A stretch of DNA of 64,000 bases from Strongyloides papillosus (lineage: Eukaryota; Nematoda; Chromadorea; Rhabditida; Strongyloididae). The translations under genes and the position numbers were made by a program. Below are positions 56,177 to 64,000 of this stretch, piece after piece; the first letter of the stretch is position 1, and every line of letters begins with the position of its first letter. Below the pieces are notes generated by a model, which did no database searches, was not told the DNA's origin, and saw only the letters and a list, made by a program, of their open reading frames with translations. The stretch lies in NCBI GenBank assembly GCA_005656395.1, contig SRSI01000019.1, positions 620,001 through 684,000 on the forward strand, given 5' to 3'.

Positions 56177-58798
56177 ATGGCTGAAGAACCTGATAATAAT
56201 GAAATACTGGGTCTGTTTGACAATTCAACTCAACAGCCGGCAGAAGAAAGTGCCGATGACCAACTTATCAACGCTCTATTGCACAATAAAAAGTCAATGA
56301 CGTTATCTGAACAAGGTATGAAAGCGGTATCCAAAATATTCTCCTGCAAAAGAATATCACATGAAACCATTGAGAGCATCACTGACAGAATGGGCGTTCA
56401 CCAAGACCTCCAGTTTCTCGCTCCCGCCTTCAGCACCCCATACTACTCTAAATTAAAAATGAGGTCAGTAGACAGCAACCTTGCCAAAATGCAGGATCAC
56501 CTACTCCAGTCAGTCTGTATGTTATCGCACAATGTTGAAGCTGCAACAGGAGATAACAAAAGTGCCGTACTCAGTGCCCTCATTAATATCAAGTATGTTG
56601 TCGACGGATTAAGTGACATACGTAGAGAAGTCGCTTTTAGAAACTTCTCACCCAAATTCAACAAAGGGCTTCCCAGTGTACCTCTCGATATGGAAGAGAA
56701 GGTAACTCGTATGGATAGTTCTGAAAGAATCTCAATACTTCCTAAGCATGCCGAAGCATTATTCAAGAATGTGGCCGATACACCACAGGATCTCCTCTCG
56801 TTCATCCAAAGGGAAAACAGAAAAAGATCTTACAATAATACGGCTAACATCGAGCCGGAAAGGTACGTTATAATCAACCCAAACATGCCCCCCAATACAA
56901 TACACCAATGCCTACCATTCTGGCAAAAGATTGCGCCAACCGATACGGTGCTACTTGATTACATAATAAACGGTGTAGATATAGGTATCTTAGGTGAGCC
57001 AACACAGCATAAGATAGGTAAGAATAAATTCTCTTCAAAGGAAGAAGAACAGTTTATTGAAAATGAGATAAAAGATCTCCTCCGCTCCAACAGTATAAAA
57101 GAGCACGACAATCCCAAATGGATTAGCCCCCTAATGGTAGTAACCACTTCAAAAATGAGATTAGTACTAGACCTTTCTTCACTAAATGATTACATACAAC
57201 ATTTTAGTTTTAAATGTGAGTCGATAAAAGATGTAACGGATCTTCTCGAGCCTAAAGCCTTCTTAACTTCTATTGACCTATCCGCAGCATACCACAGCTG
57301 TGCAGTACGACCACATCAAACTGAATACTTAGGATTCAGGTGGAATAATAAAACATACATTTACCTTGTATTGCCCTTTGGAGCTAGTTCAGCACCAAGA
57401 CTATTTTATAGAATAACAAACACCCTAACCGCCACGATAAGGGCCAACGGTATAAAAATGACGAGATTTTACGATGATTTTCTAATCACTCATACGGATA
57501 AGGATCTGTTAACACGTCATACCGAATACTGCATGAATTTGTTACGTGCAGCTGGATTCTCCATTAACGAGAAAAAGAGTGAGTTGTCACCTAAATATAT
57601 AATAAAATATCGAGGTTTAGTGATAGATACACTTAAAGAGGAACTTCGCCTCCCCCAGGATAAGCTGGATAACATTATTAAAGCAGCCCGTCACATCTCA
57701 AATCTCAAGAGGGTAGTTGCACGTCAACTTTATAGCTTATTAGGCATGATAGAATTCTCATCCTATGCAAACTTCTTAACAAGAATCAAAGCACGTCCAC
57801 TCCAACGCGCCGTAAATAAATGTATAGGGTTTCCTCCAAATTACAATAGGTATGTGAATATAACAACGGAAATTAGGCAAGGTCTAGCATGGTATATCAA
57901 TAACATAGAAGCCACCAATGGGCTGCGATATAATCAGGACCACGCGAGCATAGAGGTTTACACAGACGCATGTAATGTTAGTTATGGAGGAATAGTATAT
58001 TTTCCTGATTACACTTCCCAAAGCGTCCAAGGGTACTTTACGGACGACTTATTATCTAAACATATTAATGAGAAGGAACTAATGGCCTTATCCTTCACGT
58101 GCTTCGGGCTTTTGCAAAATACATATAATAAAATAGTTAACATTTACTGTGACAATACAACTACCCTAGCGTTGGTTCATAATAAAGGAAGTGTTAATAA
58201 AATATTTCTCTCATCGGAGACGGAAAAGCTACTCGATTTCTTTTACGAGCACAGGCTATATATTAACTTATACCATATTCCAGGATCCTACAATCAGGTG
58301 GCAGATCGCCTTTCCCGAACAATGCCCGTTACCCTACAAGGCCCAACAGAAGCAACTCTAACTATAAAGGCAAGAGAAGAAATTAAGGAATTTCTTTTAA
58401 ATAAATTTAATGTAATAATTTCGGTTGATCTGTTTGCATCTTATGAAAATAAATTTTGTGATAAATTTGTAACGTTATTCGAAGATGACCGAGCGTTTAG
58501 AAGAAATGCCTACTCATTCAACTGGCAGGGTTTAATTGATGAGGAAGTAATAGCATTTCCCCCATGTAATCAAGTACTCAGAGTACTGCGTAAAGCGGGT
58601 ACCGACAAGTGCAATCTTTGGCTGGTAGCCCTAATGTGGGAAAATCAAAATTATTTTCCAGTTTTAATATCCCAATTCGGGGACCCTATCCTACAATTAT
58701 ATGGTTCTAATATAGTTAACTTTCCAGACTGTGCAACTCCAATGAAGAACCGAAAGCACAAAGTGGGACTTTTCCGAATTTTCTTCAAGTCGCACTGA
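56177..58798 (+). CDS. DIRS polyprotein: gag-like, reverse transcriptase, RNase H, methyltransferase-like
   Basis: 873 residues. N-terminal about 230 residues have no recognised domain and may be the gag part. RT (about 290-510): LVLDLSSLND (Asp332), SIDLSAAYHS (Asp367) and the catalytic box FYDDF (Asp433/Asp434). RNase H (about 592-712): YTDA (Asp597), NEKEL (Glu634), YCDN (Asp659), QVADRLS (Asp710). C-terminus (about 745-835): SVDLFAS, NWQ, VIAFPPCNQVLRVLRK, a conserved tail of DIRS-like polyproteins often described as methyltransferase-like. All RT and RNase H acidic residues are present. It uses more G+C-rich codons than neighbouring host genes. The recombinase gene starts 5 bases after its stop. 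Confidence 0.93.
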   Translation: MAEEPDNNEILGLFDNSTQQPAEESADDQLINALLHNKKSMTLSEQGMKAVSKIFSCKRISHETIESITDRMGVHQDLQFLAPAFSTPYYSKLKMRSVDSNLAKMQDHLLQSVCMLSHNVEAATGDNKSAVLSALINIKYVVDGLSDIRREVAFRNFSPKFNKGLPSVPLDMEEKVTRMDSSERISILPKHAEALFKNVADTPQDLLSFIQRENRKRSYNNTANIEPERYVIINPNMPPNTIHQCLPFWQKIAPTDTVLLDYIINGVDIGILGEPTQHKIGKNKFSSKEEEQFIENEIKDLLRSNSIKEHDNPKWISPLMVVTTSKMRLVLDLSSLNDYIQHFSFKCESIKDVTDLLEPKAFLTSIDLSAAYHSCAVRPHQTEYLGFRWNNKTYIYLVLPFGASSAPRLFYRITNTLTATIRANGIKMTRFYDDFLITHTDKDLLTRHTEYCMNLLRAAGFSINEKKSELSPKYIIKYRGLVIDTLKEELRLPQDKLDNIIKAARHISNLKRVVARQLYSLLGMIEFSSYANFLTRIKARPLQRAVNKCIGFPPNYNRYVNITTEIRQGLAWYINNIEATNGLRYNQDHASIEVYTDACNVSYGGIVYFPDYTSQSVQGYFTDDLLSKHINEKELMALSFTCFGLLQNTYNKIVNIYCDNTTTLALVHNKGSVNKIFLSSETEKLLDFFYEHRLYINLYHIPGSYNQVADRLSRTMPVTLQGPTEATLTIKAREEIKEFLLNKFNVIISVDLFASYENKFCDKFVTLFEDDRAFRRNAYSFNWQGLIDEEVIAFPPCNQVLRVLRKAGTDKCNLWLVALMWENQNYFPVLISQFGDPILQLYGSNIVNFPDCATPMKNRKHKVGLFRIFFKSH

Positions 58799-58803
58799 GT
58801 GAC

Positions 58804-59727
58804 ATGGATCCCGAAGTTTCACAATCCATTCAACAATCTTACTCAGTTAACACTCAAAAATCCTATTCCACACATTTGAGAAATTACCTTAACTTCTGTA
58901 AAGAAAATGGAATAAAGGATGAACACTTCTCCTTTAAGAATCTCACCAAATATCTATCAAAGATAGCTACCAGTGCCGCTCCATCTACAGTTAATACAAT
59001 AAAGAATTTACTAGTAGCCATAGCAAAGTTACGTAAGGTAACCTTCTCATCCCATGAAAAAACATTGCTAAGCAAACTCATAAAAGGGATCCAAGTGAAT
59101 AACTACAATCATGATATTCAAAAATACATGACATTTGACTTGGACATCATTCTGAGACATATTGAAAACAACCCAGCCTCAATGGAAATGTCTATCAAAG
59201 ATTTAACGTTTACAACAATTACTCTGATCTCCATTGTATCGCCACAAAGGATGAACGAGCTTGCTAGAATGTCTCTAGATCATATGACCCTCTCGGATGC
59301 ATGGGCTAATTTCACAATCCCGGGAAGATCAAAAAATTCTACAGCCACTCACAAATTCCACAGAATGCACATTCAAAAATATGCAAATCCGAGCCTATGC
59401 CCACTCACCGCCCTATCCTTGTACTTAAAGCGTACGGAGCCTATACGCACTTCTCAAAATCTGTGGATAAGTTACTTCAAGCCACACAAAAATGTCACTG
59501 GAACTACACTAGGAAGATGGATCTATAATTACTACCTAACAGCTGGCTTAGATATAGGTAGACCACACAACATCAGGGGAGCTGCTGCATCAAAATACTA
59601 TGAAATAGCAGGGTCTATTACAAATATGATAGAAGCTATTAACTGGGCATCTGAACACTCCTTCTTTAAGTTTTATCATAAGGAAATTGGGAATAATTTC
59701 GGTGCTACTGTTCTCTCCTACAAATAA
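58804..59727 (+). CDS. DIRS tyrosine recombinase
   Basis: 307 residues. N-terminal core-binding part (SYSVNTQKSYSTHLRNYLNF typical of phage-type integrases), then a catalytic part with Arg149 (SPQRMNELARM), His255-x-x-Arg258 (HNIRGAAA), Trp281 (NWASEHS) and nucleophile Tyr291 (FFKFYHKEI). The full R-H-R-W-Y set is present. In DIRS elements this enzyme inserts the circular DNA product of reverse transcription. The ATG lies 5 bases after the polyprotein stop, so translation may depend on reinitiation or a separate transcript. The stop codon is at the edge of the internal complementary region. Confidence 0.93.
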   Translation: MDPEVSQSIQQSYSVNTQKSYSTHLRNYLNFCKENGIKDEHFSFKNLTKYLSKIATSAAPSTVNTIKNLLVAIAKLRKVTFSSHEKTLLSKLIKGIQVNNYNHDIQKYMTFDLDIILRHIENNPASMEMSIKDLTFTTITLISIVSPQRMNELARMSLDHMTLSDAWANFTIPGRSKNSTATHKFHRMHIQKYANPSLCPLTALSLYLKRTEPIRTSQNLWISYFKPHKNVTGTTLGRWIYNYYLTAGLDIGRPHNIRGAAASKYYEIAGSITNMIEAINWASEHSFFKFYHKEIGNNFGATVLSYK

Positions 59728-59828
59728 GCAATCTCACTACGTTAGTATCGACATATAATTGATAATTATACCAGGGATATCGTAGATATCCTGCAAGTAT
59801 AATTTATATTATATAAGATACTAACGTA
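59726..59828 (-). repeat. DIRS internal complementary region
   Basis: 59726-59757 is the reverse complement of the left end (55978-56009) and 59758-59828 that of the right end (60170-60240), meeting exactly at the end-to-end junction. In the DIRS model this region templates completion and circularisation of the DNA copy. It overlaps the last two bases of the recombinase stop codon. Confidence 0.92.
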
Positions 59829-60063
59829 TGTACCCACCCATCAAAATTTAATCCGAATTATTACTTATACTTAATTAATCATTGTAATATTATTAATTAT
59901 CTATCACCCAGCTACTTGCTGATCAAATACCATTAATATTTACTCTCTTATATCACCAGGTTACATGTACGAGTATATATAATTAATTATAATAAATCTT
60001 GTTGTGTTAAATTATTGTTCCCACACCTTACGAGTACAGTATCACCTTATCACTTACAAAAAT
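59829..60063. other. Non-coding DIRS 3' region
   Basis: A+T-rich sequence between the internal complementary region and the right terminal repeat; no feature recognised. Confidence 0.5.
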
Positions 60064-60181
60064 CTGATTAAATAGTGGCGCACCACCAAAACTGTACGGA
60101 ATTCCAAAATTCCGTGCAAGAAAAGGACTAAATCCAAGGAAAAGACCGCGTTATGCAAAGCAATCTCACTACGTTAGTATC
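60064..60181 (-). repeat. DIRS right terminal inverted repeat
   Basis: Inverse copy of 55986-56103; a 59-base extension (60182-60240, cttatataat to attatcaat) continues to the element end. Confidence 0.9.
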
Positions 60182-60240
60182 TTATATAATATAAATTATA
60201 CTTGCAGGATATCTACGATATCCCTGGTATAATTATCAAT

Positions 60241-60700
60241 AAAGTTCGTTAGATACTTGTTTTTTAAGTTAAACTAATATATATATAACAGATACTATTT
60301 TATTTCATTTTATCAAGTTTTAACTAAGTTATAACTATTTAACTTTTTAATCATTTTTTAAAAATGATCACCACTCTTTGGACCATAACTCGGCCAATTT
60401 TTAATACAATTTAATAGGATTGTGTTTCCACCTATTCTGATAGTAGCACTTTCAAATGGTATATAAACTATTATATATTATCTATTTTGAAATAACGTTT
60501 ACCCCTGGTCAAATCTATGCTAAAAAAGGCCAAAAAAAACGATGTTTTTTAAAGATAACATGGCCAATTATGGCCCAAAAACTTTTGAGACCTATCTTCC
60601 CCACTAAGTTAGAAGAAAACACATCTTTTGGCTATTTACCCATAAAAATCGGTTGAATTTGAAGAGAGTTATGTGAGAGACAAATTTTTTTTCCTTATTT
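60241..60700 (+). repeat. Repeat array, right part after the DIRS element
   Basis: Continues the unit interrupted at 55977 (aaagttcgttagatactt) and then the diverged last-type unit (acccctggtcaaatctatgc), matching 31693-32140. Confidence 0.8.
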
Positions 60701-62119
60701 TGTTTGTCGGTTTTCTTAAAAAGCAAAAATTTAACCCTATTTGTTTTTTTAATTTTACTGAGTCATGGAAAGTAAGGCATGTTTACTGTGCTCTAAATCT
60801 ATTTTACTATGTTTGTTACCAACATTGATACTTTTACAAACAATAAACAAATAATAAATTCCAACAAAAATAATCAATTTCGTTATGAAAAAATAATTTC
60901 TTCTAGCATGCTCAGAGTAATATTTTTTGAAAAATGTATGTAAGTAAAAGAAAAATTTATTTTTTCTTTGTCTAAAGGTACTGCCCGAAGATCGAATTGT
61001 TTTTCAGTGTCAGAGCTGTGTGTGAACTAGGGGTTTAGAAAGTGGTTAAGAAGGATCTCAGGACTTTTTAAAAGAGATCGAGTAATAATTAAAAGTAAGT
61101 AAAATAGTTTGTACTTATTTTCTTAAGTGACTACTTTTTGTAGTCTTTGTAGACTTTTGTTTATTGTGATAAGGTTTTGTGTAATAAAAGTTTATAATGA
61201 GAAAGGTCTGTGTATTTATAGATTTAGGAGCTCTTCAAAAATTTACTGGATATGTAACGTTTATGTATAATCCCGGAGATCCCCTCAGAAATTTATTTTA
61301 AAGTTTTTGCGTGCACCCTAGTATAGTTTATCAAGGTTTTACACTATTCTTTTATAAACACAATAATAACACAACAAAATGTAGATTAATTAACTCAATT
61401 TATTTCAATTTACCCACCTAAACAATAAACTATGAATTACATAAAATATACTTACAGATCCTTTAGTGGGATTTTTTTAATTCACCCAATCAAAACACAA
61501 TAAAATTAAATATTATATCTTATGTAACCCTAGAAATATTAATTAATTAATATCCATATAAATTTCACTATGCTATTCATAAAATTTTTAAAAGATAAAT
61601 TTAATTTTTGTTAATCAATTTCTTAACTTATAACTATTATTTTGATGATTTTTATATTCATCGTATTTTTCTCAAACCGATTTTTATTACTCCTCTGATA
61701 AGGAGAGATCTCCAGAATCGTGCTTTGAGATAAGATAAAGCTACTATTATATATATATCTTTTATAATATATCAAGAAGTGGATTAACAAGAGTTATAAG
61801 AATGCTAAGAATACTCATGTATATAAGAGAAAACCTCTTATATACATGTAGTTTGGGGCGTATCTGACACAGCTGTCGGATAACATATGGAAGGCGTTTA
61901 CAATATTACCAATATAATTACTTTTAAATTAAATTATTTTATTATATTTAACATTTACTTAAATTTTGTATTCTTTATCGTTAAGAAAAAGTTATTTTTC
62001 ATCTATTATTTGTTTTATTCATTAAGAGAAAAGCCCCTTCATGAAAAGCTTTTAAATAAGGAAACACCAAAATTAATATTTTTTGTATTTATAAAAATAT
62101 TTTCTTCATCATAAAACTA
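60701..62119. other. Intergenic with scattered older relics and a hairpin
   Basis: Less A+T-rich words at 60980-61080, 61265-61310 and 61695-61730 (for example cccggagatcccctcag, ggagagatctccagaatcg) suggest remains of a mobile element, but no frame, LTR or terminal repeat was identified. Confidence 0.35.
61816..61848. other. Perfect 14-bp hairpin
   Basis: CATGTATATAAGAG (61816-61829), loop aaaac, CTCTTATATACATG (61835-61848). No mismatch. Not followed by a T run, so not an obvious terminator; may be an element end or cruciform-prone site. Confidence 0.5.
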
Positions 62120-62780
62120 CAAAATTAACATGGCAAATATCAAAAAAGTTAAATCACAAAAAAGTAAATTAAAGCATCAGATTCTTCAATGTTTTATACC
62201 TTAGTTTAATATTTTTTTTGTTAATCAGAAACTACTTATACATTTTTAGATATTGTATTTTCTTACATCATGACTGTGTTTAGAGTCATTGTAAATTACA
62301 GACTTGTTATAATAATTTGATGCAAACTTTCATCTATTTATTCAACATTTTTTACATGTATTTTTCGTTATTTCTTTCTTAAATAGAAATAATTAAATAC
62401 AATACTTTTTGTTTAAATAATCGATTTAGTGGGACAGTTTTCTGATAACGTTAAGAAAAATATGCAGAAAAATATAAAATGATTGATGGAAAATCTGCTT
62501 CAGAAATTTCATAGCATGCTAGAATTAATTTTCAATTGTAATAATTAAAATAAATACTTTTTTATAATGGTACTTTTATTTTAAATTTATCTAGTTTAAA
62601 TATATATGATGTTTTTGATATCTAAAGAAAAAAGAAATAATAATTAGTTAATCGTATGTCGCAAACATTTAATTAGAGCACTCAATCTTTTGTTGCAACA
62701 TTATGTTCTTTTTAATAAGATTTTTTACTACATCATAGTTTTTAAACCTATTAGATTTTAGATAAATCAGTGCTTTATAA
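62120..62780. repeat. Spacer and 3' flank of the Thr/Pro/Lys-rich gene unit
   Basis: Matches 28840-29265 block by block (tggcaaatatcaaaaaagtt, tttttgttaatcagaaa, tgtattttctt, attttcaattgtaataa), continuing into the downstream flank of the gene copy at 62781. Confidence 0.6.
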
Positions 62781-63851
62781 TTAAGAATCTTCATCTTCTT
62801 CATCCTCTTCATCCTCTTCATCTTCTTCATCCCCTTCATCTTCTTCATCCTCTTCATCTTCAAGTTCTGGCCCTGAAGAAGAAGGCTGTTCACTTTTTTG
62901 TGTGCCTTCTACTGGAGCAGTAGTTCCCTTTAAATCTTCATCCTCTTCATCTTCTTCATCTTCTTCATCTTCTTCATCCTCTTCATCTTCTTCATCCTCT
63001 TCATCTTCTTCATCTTCCTCATCTTCTTCATCCTCTTCATCTTCTTCATCTTCCTCATCTTCTTCATCCTCTTCAGGAATTGTTGTTGAAGGTGCTGTTT
63101 CTTTTTTCGTAGTAGTTGTAGGTATTGGCGTAGTTTTTGGTTGAGGTCTTGGTGTAGTTTTTGATTGAGGTCTTGGTGTAGTTTTTGGTTTAGGTCTTGG
63201 TGTAGTTTTTGGTTTAGGTCTTGGTGTAGTTTTTGGTTTAGGTCTTGGTGTAGTTTTTGGTTTAGGTCTTGGTGTAGTTTTTGGTTTAGGTCTTGGTGTA
63301 GTTTTTGGTTTAGGTCTTGGTGTAGTTTTTGGTTTAGGTCTTGGTGTAGTTTTTGGTTTAGGTCTTGGTGTAGTTTTTGGTTTCACTACAAATTTCTTTG
63401 TTGTGGGTCTTCTTGTTGTTGGTCTTCTAGTCGTTCTTCTCGTCGTTGTATTTAGTCTTTTTGTAGTTCTTCTACCTAATATTGGTTTAACAGGTGGACG
63501 TAAAGGTTTTAAAGGTCTCTTTTTAGTAGTTGGTCTTCTCGGAGTTGTTTTCTTTTGAAGTAGTGGTTTTGGAGGTGGTCTTCTTATGGGTTTTTTTATT
63601 GCTGGTTTACTAACTGGCGTTGGTTTTTTAGCTTTTGCTTGTCTTTTGATACGAACATCATTAAATAATTTTGAGTCAATATCATTAAGAGAAACGATAT
63701 TTGATTCCATTTCATTAGGACTGTTTTGCATAGATTTCTCTAAATCATTTTGTTTGAATGAATAGAACATAGAAGTATCCGGAAAAATTAATGTTGCTAC
63801 ATTTAGCAAGATAAAACACAATAGAATATGGTTAATGTTAGTAATAAACAT
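62781..63851 (-). CDS. Secreted Thr/Pro/Lys-rich protein with KTTPRPKP repeats and Glu/Asp tail
   Basis: 356-residue intronless frame, paralog of the gene at 27375. Signal peptide MFITNINHILLCFILLNVAT, short acidic-neutral propeptide with LNDIDSKLFNDVRIKR ending in the furin-type RIKR (67-70), a basic Lys/Arg/Pro/Thr region, about ten tandem octapeptides KTTPRPKP, then an almost pure Glu/Asp tail built of EED units. The N-terminal 75 residues are well conserved with the other copies while the repeat parts differ in length, as expected from replication slippage. Function unknown; the charge split suggests a self-associating or mineral/glycan-binding secreted material (inference). Confidence 0.75.
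   Translation of the reverse strand: MFITNINHILLCFILLNVATLIFPDTSMFYSFKQNDLEKSMQNSPNEMESNIVSLNDIDSKLFNDVRIKRQAKAKKPTPVSKPAIKKPIRRPPPKPLLQKKTTPRRPTTKKRPLKPLRPPVKPILGRRTTKRLNTTTRRTTRRPTTRRPTTKKFVVKPKTTPRPKPKTTPRPKPKTTPRPKPKTTPRPKPKTTPRPKPKTTPRPKPKTTPRPKPKTTPRPKPKTTPRPQSKTTPRPQPKTTPIPTTTTKKETAPSTTIPEEDEEDEEDEEDEEDEEDEEDEEDEEDEEDEEDEEDEEDEEDEEDEDLKGTTAPVEGTQKSEQPSSSGPELEDEEDEEDEGDEEDEEDEEDEEDEDS
62795..63075. repeat. Coding trinucleotide-type microsatellite (EED tail)
   Basis: Runs of (cttcat/cctcttcat) 9-base periods encoding Glu-Glu-Asp on the minus strand, interrupted between about 62868 and 62934 by a unique linker (KGTTAPVEGTQKSEQPSSSG). Confidence 0.85.
63130..63390. repeat. Coding 24-bp minisatellite (KTTPRPKP)
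   Basis: About eleven tandem copies of ggtcttggtgtagtttttgg plus tttg/ttta, nine nearly identical. It encodes the octapeptide repeat on the minus strand. The opposite strand is also open but is only its complement. Confidence 0.9.
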
Positions 63852-64000
63852 TTTCAGATAGAAAATATTTCGAAACTGTGATTATACTGAAAAAGTTGCT
63901 TTTTTTTATATGTTCTTGATGTTTTTAATTCTAGCAAGTAGGAGTTTTAACACCTGGATTTTTGATAAAAAAGTGTAAATATTTTTATTCATTAATTTTA
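63852..64000. other. Upstream flank of the Thr/Pro/Lys-rich gene
   Basis: tgattatactgaaaaagttg and atgttcttgatgtttttaat match the upstream flanks at 26450-26510 and 28515-28575, so promoter sequence was duplicated together with the gene. Confidence 0.55.

Larger units (their letters stand above)
55978..60240 (+). mobile_element. Complete DIRS1-type tyrosine-recombinase retrotransposon
   Basis: 4263 bp. It has the defining DIRS structure: terminal inverted repeats of 118 bp (55986-56103 and 60064-60181) with unequal outer extensions, an internal complementary region (59726-59828) that equals the reverse complement of right end joined to left end, an RT/RNase H frame and a tyrosine recombinase. 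Comparison with the uninterrupted repeat at 31680-31760 shows the insertion point: flank gagctAT, then element; element end atcaAT, then aaagttcg. No target duplication; the AT dinucleotide is shared by target, both ends and the internal junction, as expected for recombination of a circular intermediate. Both main frames are open, so the copy looks recent and possibly active. Confidence 0.93.

Noticed and set aside
62902..63144. Plus-strand frame with a long serine run
   Set aside because: Complement of the Glu/Glu/Asp-coding microsatellite; no start context or domain.
63130..63390. Regular 24-bp repeats, CRISPR-like at first glance
   Set aside because: No spacers; the repeats are contiguous and coding, in a eukaryotic setting.
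63165..63455. Plus-strand 96-codon frame with RSWCSFWF repeats
   Set aside because: It is the complement of the 24-bp minisatellite that encodes KTTPRPKP on the minus strand.
1..64000. tRNA, rRNA and spliced-leader genes
   Set aside because: No B-box-like sequence with a matching cloverleaf, no rRNA core and no spliced-leader sequence was noticed by eye; a covariance scan would be decisive.

Overview
The window looks like nuclear DNA of a parasitic roundworm, most likely a clade IV nematode of the Strongyloides/Parastrongyloides type. Three things point there: extreme A+T richness, very short introns (nearly all 37-47 bp, GTAAGT-like donors, T-rich TTTCAG/TTTTAG acceptors), and the gene content, with secreted astacin metalloproteases bearing EGF and CUB domains, nematode-style seven-transmembrane receptors, a UDP-glucuronosyltransferase and mariner relics. 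The species is inferred, not proven.

Layout. 1-768: start of a CBL/SLI-1 ubiquitin ligase gene (minus strand, running off the left edge) with a one-base frameshift in its EF-hand region. 0.8-7.1 kb: gene desert holding a large diverged inverted repeat. 7.1-10.2 kb: two receptor-like genes on opposite strands and a small membrane protein. 11.0-15.3 kb: four tandem two-exon genes for secreted, probably GPI-anchored, eight-cysteine Ly6-like proteins. 15.5-18.8 kb: a BED zinc-finger gene and a large F-box-like gene, both minus. 19.8-22.1 kb: two tandem paralogous receptors. 23.4-25.2 kb: a complete three-exon UDP-glucuronosyltransferase. 25.3-29.3 kb: a tandem array of a secreted Thr/Pro/Lys-rich basic-then-acidic protein (one dead copy, one intact copy, one flank remnant); a further intact copy lies at the right end (62.8-63.85 kb). 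The 33 kb between these copies is accessory DNA.

Inside that block are a 2-kb diverged tandem repeat array, an intact five-exon gene of unknown function (32.8-34.05 kb), a broken gene interrupted by a 1.3-kb inverted-repeat element (34.25-37.1 kb), three tandem astacin copies (the first dead, with a mariner inside it), three related mariner deletion derivatives, a cysteine-protease gene of herpesvirus-tegument (C76/USP-like) type with a triplicated C-terminal module, a TA-flanked foldback element, and a structurally complete DIRS1-type tyrosine-recombinase retrotransposon inserted into a copy of the repeat array.

The clearest results are the DIRS element, whose ends can be set to the base by comparison with the uninterrupted repeat and with its own internal complementary region; the C76-like gene; the Ly6-like array with TATA boxes 39-56 bases before three of its start codons; and the CBL frameshift. 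No CRISPR array, rRNA, tRNA or splice-leader gene was recognised.
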